Below, one piece after another: positions 1 to 9,623 of a DNA stretch of 64,000 nucleotides. The position numbers and the translations under genes are program-made. Within the stretch, counting starts at the first letter, position 1; each line of letters opens with the position of its first letter. The stretch is from the NCBI GenBank assembly GCA_937872465.1, contig CALMSR010000040.1, forward strand, positions 158,451 to 222,450, read 5' to 3'. The notes under the pieces are model-generated. The model did not search any database. It saw only the letters and a program-made list of their open reading frames with translations, and was not told the DNA's origin. This DNA is from an uncultured Paracoccaceae bacterium (GTDB lineage Bacteria > Pseudomonadota > Alphaproteobacteria > Rhodobacterales > Rhodobacteraceae).

Positions 1-2
1 GC

Positions 3-1067
3 GCCTACAACGACACCGTCATCGCCGGCGCGCTGGCGGGCAACCTGCCCGACATCATCGACGTGGACGGCCCGGTGATGCCGAGCTGGGCATGGGCCGG
101 CTACATCCAGCCACTGGAAATCGACCAAAGCGCGATCGAGAACTTCCTGCCGACGGCCATCGGCCGCTGGAAGGACGACATCTATTCGGTCGGCCTGTGG
201 GAAGCCGCCGTCGCCATGGTCACCCGGCGGTCGGTGCTTGAGAAATACGGCATCCGCATCCCGACCCTCGCTGAGCCCTGGACCCGCGACGAGCTCGACG
301 CCGCGCTGGAGGCGATCAAGGAAGGCGGCGAATTCGACTATCCGCTGGACCTCGGCATGGCCTGGAGCGCGGACGAATGGTACCCCTATGCCTTCGCCCC
401 CTTCCTGCAGAGCTTCGGCGGTGATCTGATCGACCGCAGCACCTATCTGGAAGCGGACGGCGTGCTGAACGGCGATGCCGGCATCGAATTCGGCGAGTGG
501 TGGCAGTCGCTGTTCGACCGCGAACTGGCGCCCGGAACCAGCCAGGACCCGGCGGATCGGGATTCCGGTCTGATCGACGGCAAATACGCGATGAGCTGGA
601 ACGGAAACTGGGCCGCGGCAAACGCCGTGAAGGCCTTCGGAGACGACGTGCTGTTCCTGCCGGCACCGGATTTCGGCAATGGCCCGAAGATCGGCGCGGC
701 GTCCTGGCAATTCGCCGTCTCGACCTCGTCCGACCATCCGGAGGGCGCGAACCAGTTCATCGAGTTCATGTTGCAGGACCGCTGGCAAGTGGCCTTCAGC
801 AATGCGCAGGCCGTCATTCCGGCCACCAGCTCGGCCGCGGCGGAAAGCGAGCTCTATGCCGAAGGCGCGCCGATGGCCGTGTTCTATGACCTCAGCAAGG
901 AACAGGCCCTGCTGCGGCCGGTGACGCCCGGCTATCCGGTCATGGCCAAGATCTTCCTCAAGGCCCTGGCGGATATCGCCAGCGGCGCCGACGTGGCCGA
1001 CACGCTGGATGCGGCGGCCGACGAGATCGATGCCGATATCGAGGCCAACAGCGGCTACGGAAACTGA
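3..1067 (+). CDS. Sugar ABC transporter substrate-binding protein (family 1), 5' end cut by window
   Basis: Periplasmic binding protein that would capture a carbohydrate and hand it to the two permeases downstream. The reading frame is open from base 3, so the signal peptide and first residues lie outside the window; about 354 residues are visible, roughly the last four fifths of a typical MalE/UgpB-type protein. The visible part has the family's two-lobe sequence style, aromatic-rich segments such as ADEWYPYAFAPF and SWNGNWAAA, and the late GANQFIEFML helix. The stop is 55 bases before the next start and the order binding protein, permease, permease, glycosidase, ATPase is that of a carbohydrate ABC operon. 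Ligand not predictable from sequence; the glycosidase in the operon suggests an oligosaccharide or glycoside. Confidence 0.85.
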   Translation, partial: AYNDTVIAGALAGNLPDIIDVDGPVMPSWAWAGYIQPLEIDQSAIENFLPTAIGRWKDDIYSVGLWEAAVAMVTRRSVLEKYGIRIPTLAEPWTRDELDAALEAIKEGGEFDYPLDLGMAWSADEWYPYAFAPFLQSFGGDLIDRSTYLEADGVLNGDAGIEFGEWWQSLFDRELAPGTSQDPADRDSGLIDGKYAMSWNGNWAAANAVKAFGDDVLFLPAPDFGNGPKIGAASWQFAVSTSSDHPEGANQFIEFMLQDRWQVAFSNAQAVIPATSSAAAESELYAEGAPMAVFYDLSKEQALLRPVTPGYPVMAKIFLKALADIASGADVADTLDAAADEIDADIEANSGYGN

Positions 1068-1122
1068 CGCAACCCAGGCCGGGGCGGCAACGCACGCCCC
1101 GACCCTCCGGGAGGAACTACCA

Positions 1123-2193
1123 ATGGCATCCAGTCTGCTGCGCTCCGACCGAGCGGGGTGGGGCTTTGCGATTCCCGCCTTCGCCCTGATCGGCACCTTC
1201 ATCGTCCTGCCCTTCTTCTTCGCCTTCTATCTGTCGCTGACCAACCAGCGCCTGATCTCGCCCAATCCCACGGAATTCGTCGGGATCGACAATTACCGCA
1301 ACCTGCTCGGCGTGGCCGTGGTCACGCTGGAGCCGGAGCGGGGCGACGACGGCACGGTCCTGCGGGACGAGGACGGGAACATCGAATATCCGAGCCTGCG
1401 CTCGGTCACGCGGAACGACGACACGCCGCAGTATCGCGGCATGCGCGAATGGTTCCGGTGGTCTTCGGGCGACGACGCGCGCGTGGTGATCGCCCGCGAC
1501 GTGGTCTTCATGAAGGCGCTGGTCAACACCTTCACCTTCGTTCTGGTCGTGGCACCGTGCCAGGCGGCGCTGGCGCTCGGGCTGGCGCTGCTCATCAACC
1601 AGCGGCTGCGCGGCATCAACGTCTTCCGCGGCATCTACTACATGCCGGTGGTGGTCTCCATCGTCGTCGTCTCGCTGCTCTGGCGATTCATCTACGACGG
1701 CCAGGACGGGCTGCTGAACAACCTCCTGTCGGGCCTGACCTTCGGAATGTTCCAGCCGGTCGACTGGCTCGGCAATCCCTCGACGGCGCTGGGATCGATC
1801 ATCGTCATGTCGATCTGGCAGGCGGTGGGCTTTCACATGGTGATCTGGCTCGCCGGGCTGCAGACGATCTCGCCGACGCTCTACGAGGCGGCCGATATCG
1901 AGGGCGCGACCAAGTGGCAGCGGTTCCGCTTCGTCACCTGGCCCGGGCTGCGCAACACCGCCGTGCTGATCCTGATCGTCATCACCATGCAATGCTTCGC
2001 GCTCTTCGCGCAGATCGACGTGATGACCAAGGGCGGGCCGCTGGATTCGACGCAGACGCTCGTGTTCCAGGCGGTCGAGCGCGGCTACGGCAAGCAGGAC
2101 ATCTCGGGCGGCTCGACCATCTCGGTCCTGCTCTTCCTGATCGTGCTCTGCATCTCGCTCATTCAACGCTGGCTGACACGGGAGAGAACGTGA
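1123..2193 (+). CDS. Carbohydrate ABC transporter permease, MalF type
   Basis: Inner-membrane permease subunit, 356 residues. A hydrophobic helix at about residues 13-37 is followed by a hydrophilic stretch (about 65-140), then at least five more helices. The EAA loop that contacts the ATPase reads EAADIEGATKWQRF near residue 255. I chose the ATG at 1123 because GGGAGGAACTACC lies just upstream. The hydrophilic stretch after helix 1 is longer than in minimal family members and rich in Asp, Arg and Glu, so it is probably a periplasmic loop, as in MalF. The stop codon overlaps the next start by one base, implying coupled translation with the second permease. Confidence 0.9.
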   Translation: MASSLLRSDRAGWGFAIPAFALIGTFIVLPFFFAFYLSLTNQRLISPNPTEFVGIDNYRNLLGVAVVTLEPERGDDGTVLRDEDGNIEYPSLRSVTRNDDTPQYRGMREWFRWSSGDDARVVIARDVVFMKALVNTFTFVLVVAPCQAALALGLALLINQRLRGINVFRGIYYMPVVVSIVVVSLLWRFIYDGQDGLLNNLLSGLTFGMFQPVDWLGNPSTALGSIIVMSIWQAVGFHMVIWLAGLQTISPTLYEAADIEGATKWQRFRFVTWPGLRNTAVLILIVITMQCFALFAQIDVMTKGGPLDSTQTLVFQAVERGYGKQDISGGSTISVLLFLIVLCISLIQRWLTRERT

Positions 2194-3071
2194 TGGCGAC
2201 CATTTCCCAGGACAACCACGGGCTGCGCCTCGCCGTCCGGTACCTCGTGCTCGTTCTCGTCGCGGTGATCTTCATCTTTCCGCTGGTCTTCATGGTCGTC
2301 AGCTCGCTGAAGCCCGACCAGCAATTGCTGAGCGACACGGGCAGCCTCCGGGCCTTCCTGCCGGTCGGCGACATCGGGCTCAGCAACTACACCCATGCCT
2401 TCCAGCGGGCGCCGGTGGGATTGTTCGTGTTCAATTCCGTCTTCGTCACCGGGCTGACGGTGCTGATCTGCCTCCTGGTCTGCTCGCTCGCCGCATTCGC
2501 CTTCGTCTTCCTCGAATGGCGCGGCCGGGCGGTCGTGCTCTCGATCATCCTCGCGACGCTGATCGTGCCGTTCGAGACCATCGCGATCCCGCTGCTCCTT
2601 CTGGTCTCCAAGCTGCCCTGGATCGGGCTCTCGGGCATCGAGCACGGCTGGCTCAACACCTACCGGGTGCAGATCCTGCCCTGGGCGGCCGACGGCCTGA
2701 CGATCTTTCTCTTCGTGCAGTACTTCAAGGACCTGCCGCGGGAGCTGATCGAGGCCAGCCGGGTCGAGGGCGCGACCTGGCTGCAGGTCTACCTGAAGGT
2801 GGTCATGCCGCTGGCCGGGCCGGTCCTCGCCACCGCCGCCATCCTCAAGTTCCTGGTGATGTACAACCAGTACCTCTGGCCCCTCATCGTGGTTCAGGAC
2901 GAGGCCTACCGGCCGGTCATGGTCGGGTTGCAGTACTTCTTCCAGCTCAACACCGCCTGGGGCGAGATCATGGCCTATCTCTCGCTGATCACCGTCCCGG
3001 TGCTGGCCTTCTATCTCGTGTTGCAGCGCGCCTTCATCGCGTCGATCGCCTCGACCGGCGTGAAGGGATGA
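2193..3071 (+). CDS. Carbohydrate ABC transporter permease, MalG type
   Basis: Second permease subunit, 292 residues, six predicted membrane helices. The EAA motif EASRVEGATWLQVY sits near residue 187, followed by the usual helix pair and a C-terminal segment ending in IASIASTGVKG. The ATG at 2193 overlaps the upstream TGA by one base; an in-frame GTG lies just before it. It pairs with the MalF-type permease to form the membrane channel and uses the ATPase encoded at 4088. The 3' end overlaps the glycosidase start by 4 bases (ATGA), so all these genes are probably on one transcript. Confidence 0.9.
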   Translation: MATISQDNHGLRLAVRYLVLVLVAVIFIFPLVFMVVSSLKPDQQLLSDTGSLRAFLPVGDIGLSNYTHAFQRAPVGLFVFNSVFVTGLTVLICLLVCSLAAFAFVFLEWRGRAVVLSIILATLIVPFETIAIPLLLLVSKLPWIGLSGIEHGWLNTYRVQILPWAADGLTIFLFVQYFKDLPRELIEASRVEGATWLQVYLKVVMPLAGPVLATAAILKFLVMYNQYLWPLIVVQDEAYRPVMVGLQYFFQLNTAWGEIMAYLSLITVPVLAFYLVLQRAFIASIASTGVKG

Positions 3072-4075
3072 CGGGGGGCACCATGGTTCTTGCACTCGAC
3101 ACGCATTGGATCTGGGACAGCTGGTACGCCCATGATGGCGAACGCTGGCACGGCTACTTCCTCAAGGCTCCGAAGAGCCTCGGGGATCCGCAGCTCCGGC
3201 ACCGCAACGCCCGCCACGGCCACGCGGTCAGCGACGACCTGGTCAGCTGGACGCATCTCGGCACCTGCCTCGAGCCCTCCGGGGGCCCGGGCTGGGACGA
3301 TTGCACCACCTGGACGGGATCGGTCCTGCAGGGTCCGGACGGGACATGGCACCTCTTCTATACCGGCGCCTCGCAGGCGGAGGACGGGCTCTACCAGCGC
3401 ATCGGCCACGCGGTCTCGACCGACATGCACAGCTGGAAGCGGGTCGGCGAGGCGCCCTGCCTCGACCTGGCCGGCCCCCATGCCGCCAGCTACGAGGCCT
3501 CCTTCGAGGACGGCTTGTGGCACGACCGGGCGATGCGCGATCCCTGGGTCATGGCCGATCCCGACGGCGACGGCTGGCTGATGTTCTTCACCGCCCGCGC
3601 CGCGGGGGTGATGGAGCCCAATGCCGGCGGCGCCATCGGCTTCGCGACCTCGCCCGACCTCTTTGACTGGGTCCTTGAGCCGCCGGTCTTCGTCGGCGGC
3701 TACGGCCAGCTGGAGGTGCCGCAGGTCTTCGAGCAGGGCGGCCGGTGGTATTGCCTGTTCTGCACCGCCGCCGAGCATTTCTCGAAGGACCAGGCGGAGA
3801 CCCATCCCGGCGGCCCGGTCTCCGGCTCGCATTATCTGATCGGGGAGAGCCCCCGCGGGCCGTGGCGGATCGCCCCGGGGCATTTCCTCGACGGCGCGCT
3901 GCCCTGCCGTCGCTATGCCGCGCGCATCCTGAAGACGGATGCGGGGCTGAAGATCATCGGTTTCGCCGATCACCCGGCGGGCCATTTCGTGGGCGAGGTC
4001 ACGAATCCCGACCCGGTGGAAATCGATGCGGACGGAATGCTCCGCGTCCAGGGCGCGCAGCTTGCGGCCGAGTGA
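3068..4075 (+). CDS. GH32/GH43-like five-bladed propeller glycosidase
   Basis: Cytoplasmic-looking glycoside hydrolase of 335 residues without a signal peptide. The three acidic positions of the clan are visible: Asp17 in WIWDSW (nucleophile position), Asp158 in RDPW (transition-state stabiliser) and Glu216 in LEVPQV (acid/base). The WTGSVL motif near residue 82 is also typical. Family knowledge links such proteins to fructosides, arabinosides and related glycans. Its position inside the transporter operon, overlapping the permease stop by 4 bases, suggests it cleaves the imported glycoside inside the cell. Start at 3068 or the in-frame ATG at 3083. Substrate unknown; GH32 versus GH43 assignment needs a profile search. 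Confidence 0.75.
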   Translation: MTGGTMVLALDTHWIWDSWYAHDGERWHGYFLKAPKSLGDPQLRHRNARHGHAVSDDLVSWTHLGTCLEPSGGPGWDDCTTWTGSVLQGPDGTWHLFYTGASQAEDGLYQRIGHAVSTDMHSWKRVGEAPCLDLAGPHAASYEASFEDGLWHDRAMRDPWVMADPDGDGWLMFFTARAAGVMEPNAGGAIGFATSPDLFDWVLEPPVFVGGYGQLEVPQVFEQGGRWYCLFCTAAEHFSKDQAETHPGGPVSGSHYLIGESPRGPWRIAPGHFLDGALPCRRYAARILKTDAGLKIIGFADHPAGHFVGEVTNPDPVEIDADGMLRVQGAQLAAE

Positions 4076-4087
4076 GGAGGAAGCGCA

Positions 4088-5161
4088 ATGGCAACCATAA
4101 GATTGAAGGACGTTCGCAAGAACTACGGCGAGGTCCAGGTCATCAAGGGGGTGAACATCGACATCGACGAGGGCGAGTTCGTCGTCTTCGTCGGCCCCTC
4201 GGGCTGCGGCAAGTCGACCCTGCTGCGGATGATCGCCGGGCTGGAGGACATCTCGTCGGGCACGCTGGAGATCGGCGGCCGTGTCGTCAACGACCTGCCC
4301 CCGAAGGAACGCGGCATCGCCATGGTGTTCCAGTCCTACGCCATCTTCCCGCATATGACGGTGCGCGAGAACGTGGCCTTCGGCCTGACGCTCAGCGGCA
4401 CGCCCAAGGCCGAGAAGGAGCGGAAGGTGGCCGAGGCCGCCCGCATCCTGCAGATGGAACACCTGCTCGACCGGCGCCCCTCGCAGCTGTCGGGCGGGCA
4501 GCGCCAGCGCGTCGCCATCGGCCGCGCCATCGTGCGCGACCCCGCCGTGTTCCTCTTCGACGAGCCGCTGTCGAACCTCGACGCGGCGCTGCGCATGGAC
4601 ATGCGGATGGAGATCGGCAAGCTCCACCAGTCGCTCAACGCCTCGATGATCTACGTGACCCACGACCAGGTGGAGGCCATGACCCTGGCCGACAAGATCG
4701 TCGTCCTGCGCGGCGGCGAGGTCATGCAGATCGGCTCGCCGATGGAGCTCTACCACAATCCCGCGAACCTCTTCGTCGCGGGCTTTCTCGGGGCGCCGTC
4801 GATGAACTTCATGACCGTGGACGTGCGCGACCTGGGCGCCGAGGGCGCGACCATCGCCAATGGCTCGCTCGACCCGATCTCGGTCGGGACCAAGGGGCGA
4901 CCGATCGTCAAGGGCGGCAAGGCGACCCTGGGGATCCGGCCCCAGTACATACAACCCACCGCACCGGACCAGGGCATGCTGCACGGCACCGTGGCCCTGA
5001 CCGAACGGCTGGGAAGCGAGACGGTCGTGGACGTCACCTTGCGGGACGGAAGCCAGGTGATCGCGGCGATCGCCGAGGACCGCGTGCTTCAGCCGGGATC
5101 GGAGATCGGATTGTCCTTCGACCCGGCACTGGCACATCTCTTCGACGAAGCGCTGACGTAG
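4088..5161 (+). CDS. ABC transporter ATP-binding protein, UgpC/MalK type
   Basis: ATPase subunit, 357 residues, the usual length for MalK/UgpC proteins with a C-terminal regulatory OB/TOBE domain. Walker [10 protein letters not shown] is at residues 36-44, the signature [10 protein letters not shown] near 135, Walker B VFLFDEP near 155 and the switch histidine in VTHDQVEAM. The start has a good ribosome site (GAGGAAGCGCA). It is the last gene of the sugar transport operon, 12 bases after the glycosidase gene. UgpC-type ATPases often serve several transporters, so specificity follows the permeases rather than this subunit. Confidence 0.95.
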   Translation: MATIRLKDVRKNYGEVQVIKGVNIDIDEGEFVVFVGPSGCGKSTLLRMIAGLEDISSGTLEIGGRVVNDLPPKERGIAMVFQSYAIFPHMTVRENVAFGLTLSGTPKAEKERKVAEAARILQMEHLLDRRPSQLSGGQRQRVAIGRAIVRDPAVFLFDEPLSNLDAALRMDMRMEIGKLHQSLNASMIYVTHDQVEAMTLADKIVVLRGGEVMQIGSPMELYHNPANLFVAGFLGAPSMNFMTVDVRDLGAEGATIANGSLDPISVGTKGRPIVKGGKATLGIRPQYIQPTAPDQGMLHGTVALTERLGSETVVDVTLRDGSQVIAAIAEDRVLQPGSEIGLSFDPALAHLFDEALT

Positions 5162-5222
5162 CGGGACGTCTCCTGCGCCCGGACTGGCCGGACTGGCGCT
5201 GGAGGGCCGCCCCCCCGCGGCC

Positions 5223-5251
5223 GGGCCGGAGGCGAAACACGCCTCCGGCCC
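5223..5251 (+). terminator. Perfect 12-bp hairpin after the sugar ABC operon
   Basis: GGGCCGGAGGCG pairs perfectly with CGCCTCCGGCCC around an AAACA loop, 61 bases after the ATPase stop and before the convergent response regulator gene. No T-tract follows, so it is a GC-rich terminator-like hairpin rather than a classical intrinsic terminator; it could serve both strands. Confidence 0.5.
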
Positions 5252-5326
5252 ACGCGCGCTGTCCCGGACCCTCAGACCAGCCGGAGCGGGAAATTCCGGG
5301 CATCCGCACCACCGCGGGGCGGAAGG

Positions 5327-5740
5327 TCACGTGCCCGAGGCACGGGCGCGCTGCCTGGTGAGATGGCGCCCGCCGTAATGCTCCACGAGCGCGGCCATGT
5401 CGTCGAGTTTCAGGGGCGCACGCATCAGCGCGCGCGCGTTCGGGATCAGCTCGAAGATCGTGCTGTCGGAAAAGAAGCTCTCGGCGGTCACCGCGATGAT
5501 GGGCACGCCGGGGTCGCGGTAGGTCGCGAAATCCGCCACCTCGAAGGCCGCGCCGGCCGGCAACTCCATGTCGAGCACCACCGCGCCGTAGCTGCGGCTG
5601 CGCAGCGCGGCATAGGCCTCCGCCGCGGAGGTGGCCAGCGTGCTCCGCACGCCATGGCGCCGGAGAAACCCCGCCCAGACCCCGGCGAGGTCGGCGTCCG
5701 CTTCGACGATCAGGATGTCCACTCGGCCCCGCTTCTCCAT
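5327..5740 (-). CDS. Stand-alone response regulator receiver protein, degenerate
   Basis: Single-domain CheY-like protein, 137 residues from the ATG at 5740 (an in-frame ATG at 5770 is possible). The acidic pocket reads VEADAD (Glu13, Asp15), the phospho-acceptor is Asp57 in VVLDMEL and the switch Thr85 is in AVTAES. The invariant lysine of receivers, normally in a K-P motif, is replaced: the segment reads LMRAPLKL, with alanine before Pro109. Phosphorylation may therefore be altered. There is no DNA-binding domain and no histidine kinase nearby. It is convergent with the ABC operon and lies downstream of the cytochrome gene on the same strand. Confidence 0.7.
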   Translation of the reverse strand: MEKRGRVDILIVEADADLAGVWAGFLRRHGVRSTLATSAAEAYAALRSRSYGAVVLDMELPAGAAFEVADFATYRDPGVPIIAVTAESFFSDSTIFELIPNARALMRAPLKLDDMAALVEHYGGRHLTRQRARASGT

Positions 5741-5864
5741 TGGCGCGGCCCCCGGACCGCGCAGCCCCATGTTATCACGGGGATTTGCCGGCCGCAGCTT
5801 GGAAAACGCAGTTCGGGGCGTTTGCCGGGGGAAATCCGGCGGCCCCGGTGCCTCCGGCGCCGCC

Positions 5865-6383
5865 TCAGGCGCCGCGCCTCGGTTCGGGGCGCAGCATCCG
5901 CAGCAGCACATCGGTCTTCGCGACGAAATGCTGCCACAGCGCGCCGGCGGCATGCAGCGCCACGGTGAGGATGATCAGGGGCTTGGCGAGTTCGTGGATC
6001 GCGCCCATCGCGGAGACGCCGGCGAACCAGGCCAGCGCGCCGGTGAGCGGCATGGCGAAGATCACGCCGTAGAGCACCAGATGCGCCGCCCCGGCGATCC
6101 GCCGCTGCCAGGCCGATTCCCCCGGAGGCGCCGGCGGAACCCCGTGGCGCATCCGGATTGCGAACCGCAGGACCGCGAGCGCCAGGACCGCGAGCCCGAC
6201 ATAGACATGGAGGTTCGCGGCCGAGAGCTCGGCGGCGGTGGCTTCGGTACCGCGCCGGACGGCGCGATAGGCGGGCACTATGGCTTCGCCGAAGATCAGC
6301 TGGAAGGTCACCAGCGCGGCGATGAGCCAGTGGAGCGCGATCTGCGCGGTGGAATAGCCGGTGGGCCGTGTCTGCGGTGCCAT
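5865..6383 (-). CDS. Cytochrome b561 family protein
   Basis: Small membrane di-heme cytochrome b, 172 residues, four helices. Candidate heme ligands are His18 (IALHWLI), His59 (LHVYVG), His101 (AAHLVLYG) and His144 (VALHAAG), which fits the bacterial CybB/b561 pattern; His130 in IHELAK is also typical. Such proteins pass electrons from the quinone pool to periplasmic acceptors or act in superoxide removal. Start at the ATG complementary to 6381-6383, with a fitting GAGAGGATTTC upstream. It is divergent from the thiolase gene. Confidence 0.88.
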   Translation of the reverse strand: MAPQTRPTGYSTAQIALHWLIAALVTFQLIFGEAIVPAYRAVRRGTEATAAELSAANLHVYVGLAVLALAVLRFAIRMRHGVPPAPPGESAWQRRIAGAAHLVLYGVIFAMPLTGALAWFAGVSAMGAIHELAKPLIILTVALHAAGALWQHFVAKTDVLLRMLRPEPRRGA

Positions 6384-6566
6384 GAAATCCTCTCGATCTG
6401 GAAACGGAACCGGTGGTCTGGCGGGCCGGCGCCGGGTGCGACGCGCCTCGTCGGTCTTCCAACGCAGCGGCGCGCCGCTTCCGTCGCGACACCGGCGAAA
6501 GCCCTTGCGATCGGCGGCGGGCCGCGCGAGGCTCGGGCCTCGGATCAGCCCGGGGAGGGAACGGCC

Positions 6567-7745
<1,179 letters not shown>

Positions 7746-7836
7746 AGCCGTTTCCGGCCGGGCCCGTCGGGACGCACGGGCAACGAGCGTCGGCCTGGGG
7801 GGCGGGGGCGGGAAAAAGGGTCGCGCGGGGATGCCG

Positions 7837-9492
7837 TCACGCCTCCGCGAGGATCCAGCGTGCGGCCTTCTCGGCCATCATCAGCACCGGCGCATTGGTG
7901 TTGCCGCTGGTGATCAGCGGCATCGCGCCCGCATCGACCACCCGCAGGCCGCCGATGCGCCCGCCGCGTCCGTCGCGCATCCGCAGGCGCGGGTCGAGCA
8001 CCGCCTGCGGGTCTTCGTCCCGGCCCATCGCCGTGGTGCCGACCGGATGGAAGATGGTGGTGCCGATGTCGCCCGCGGCGCGCACGAGATCCGCGTCGGT
8101 CTGAAAGCCCGGCCCCGGCTTCCATTCCTGCGGCCGGAAGCGCGCCAGCGCCGGCTGCGCGACGATGCGCCGCGTCACCCGCAGGCTCTCGGCGGCCACC
8201 GTGCGGTCCTCCTCGGTGGAGAGATAGTTCGGCCGGATCCGCGGCGGGTCACCGGGCTCGGCGCTGGCGATCGCGACGTTGCCGCGGCTGGTGGGGTTGA
8301 GGTTGCAGACGCTGGCGGTGATCGCCGGGAAATCGTGCAGCCCCTCGCCGAAGGCCTCGAGGCTCAGCGGCTGGACGTGGTATTCCAGATTGGCGTGGTT
8401 CAGCCCCGGCCGCGAGCGGGTGAAGACGCCGAGCTGGCTCGGCGCCATGCTCATGGGCCCGGTCCGCCTCAGCGCGTATTCCAGCGCGATCGCCGCCTTG
8501 CCGGCGAGGCTGCGCGCGGTGGTGTTCAGCGTCCTGGTGCCCGAGACCCGGAAGACGGTGCGCAATTGCAGGTGGTCCTGGAGATTGCCGCCGACGCCCG
8601 GCAGATCCGCCCGGACCTCGATGCCATGGTCGCCGAGCAGCGCCGCCGGCCCCAGCCCGGAGAGCTGCAGGATCTTGGGGCTGTTGACCGCCCCGGCGGC
8701 GAGGATCACCCCGCGCCGCGCCCGCACCGACAGCGTCTCGCCGCCGCGCGCGAGCTCGACCCCCGCGCAGAGGAGCCCGCCGTCCGGGCCGTGCCCGAGG
8801 CTGAGCCGCCGGGTCTCCGCCCCGGTCCAGATCGTGAGGTTCGGCCGGCCCCGCGCGGGGCGCAGGAAGGCGCTCGCGGCGTTCCAGCGCCAGCCGCGCC
8901 GCTGGTTCACCTCGAAATAGCCCACCCCCTCGTTGTCGCCGTCGTTGAAATCGGCCCGCGCCGGGATGCCCGCCTCCTGCGCCGCCGCGCTGAAGGCGTC
9001 GAGGATCTCCCAGCTCAGCCGCTGCTTCTCGATCCGCCATTCGCCCGCCGCGCCGTGCAGCCGGTTGAACGCCGGATCCGCCCCCGGCCCGGCGCGCCAG
9101 TGGCTCTCATGGGCAATGAAATCCGGCAGGACATTGTCCCAGGCCCAGTCCGGCTCTCCGGTCAGTTCGGCCCAGGCATCGTAGTCGCGCGCCTGGCCGC
9201 GCATGTAGATCATGCCGTTGATCGAGGAGCATCCGCCGAGCACCCGCCCGCGCGGATAGCGCAGGCTGCGCCCGTTCAGCCCCGGCTCGGCCTCGGTCGC
9301 ATACATCCAGTCGGTGCGCGGGTTGCCGATGCAATAGAGATAGCCGACGGGGATGTGGATCCAGGGATAATTGTCCCGCCCCCCCGCCTCGACCAGCAGC
9401 ACGCGCCGCTCGCCCGAGGCGCTCAGCCGGTTGGCCAGGAGGCAGCCCGCCGTGCCGGCCCCGACGATGACGTGATCGAATTCCTCCGACAT
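7837..9492 (-). CDS. GMC-family oxidoreductase (choline dehydrogenase-like)
   Basis: FAD-dependent alcohol dehydrogenase, 551 residues. The N-terminal dinucleotide fold reads VGAGTAGCLLANRLS; the GMC signature GGCSSINGMIYMRG follows, and the C-terminal active-site region holds FHPVGTTAMG and SGNTNAPVLMMAEK. Length and motifs match the BetA-like branch, but many paralogues in this branch oxidise other alcohols. There is no betaine aldehyde dehydrogenase or BetI next to it, so I do not call it betA. Start at the ATG complementary to 9490-9492. It is divergent from the SDR gene with 131 bases between them. Confidence 0.88.
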   Translation of the reverse strand: MSEEFDHVIVGAGTAGCLLANRLSASGERRVLLVEAGGRDNYPWIHIPVGYLYCIGNPRTDWMYATEAEPGLNGRSLRYPRGRVLGGCSSINGMIYMRGQARDYDAWAELTGEPDWAWDNVLPDFIAHESHWRAGPGADPAFNRLHGAAGEWRIEKQRLSWEILDAFSAAAQEAGIPARADFNDGDNEGVGYFEVNQRRGWRWNAASAFLRPARGRPNLTIWTGAETRRLSLGHGPDGGLLCAGVELARGGETLSVRARRGVILAAGAVNSPKILQLSGLGPAALLGDHGIEVRADLPGVGGNLQDHLQLRTVFRVSGTRTLNTTARSLAGKAAIALEYALRRTGPMSMAPSQLGVFTRSRPGLNHANLEYHVQPLSLEAFGEGLHDFPAITASVCNLNPTSRGNVAIASAEPGDPPRIRPNYLSTEEDRTVAAESLRVTRRIVAQPALARFRPQEWKPGPGFQTDADLVRAAGDIGTTIFHPVGTTAMGRDEDPQAVLDPRLRMRDGRGGRIGGLRVVDAGAMPLITSGNTNAPVLMMAEKAARWILAEA

Positions 9493-9623
9493 GCATCGAT
9501 TTATGGACGCGGCATGGACCACCCGCAAGGCGCCGCGCGCGGGCGGCTTCGTTTTGGGGTCGCGGCCCCGGTGGCGGTGATCTAAGCTCCCGCCCAGCCC
9601 TTTGGTGCTTGCGGGAGGCCTCC

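Noticed and set aside
1117..2166. Long open frames opposite real genes, for example 1117-2166, 3011-5137, 5865-7610 and 16665-18395
   Set aside because: They are a by-product of very high GC at third codon positions; their translations are Arg/Ala/Gly/Asp-rich without family motifs, while the opposite strand encodes clear proteins.
7837..9492. Assigning betA to the GMC oxidoreductase
   Set aside because: No betB, betI or choline transporter is adjacent and the family is broad in Rhodobacterales.
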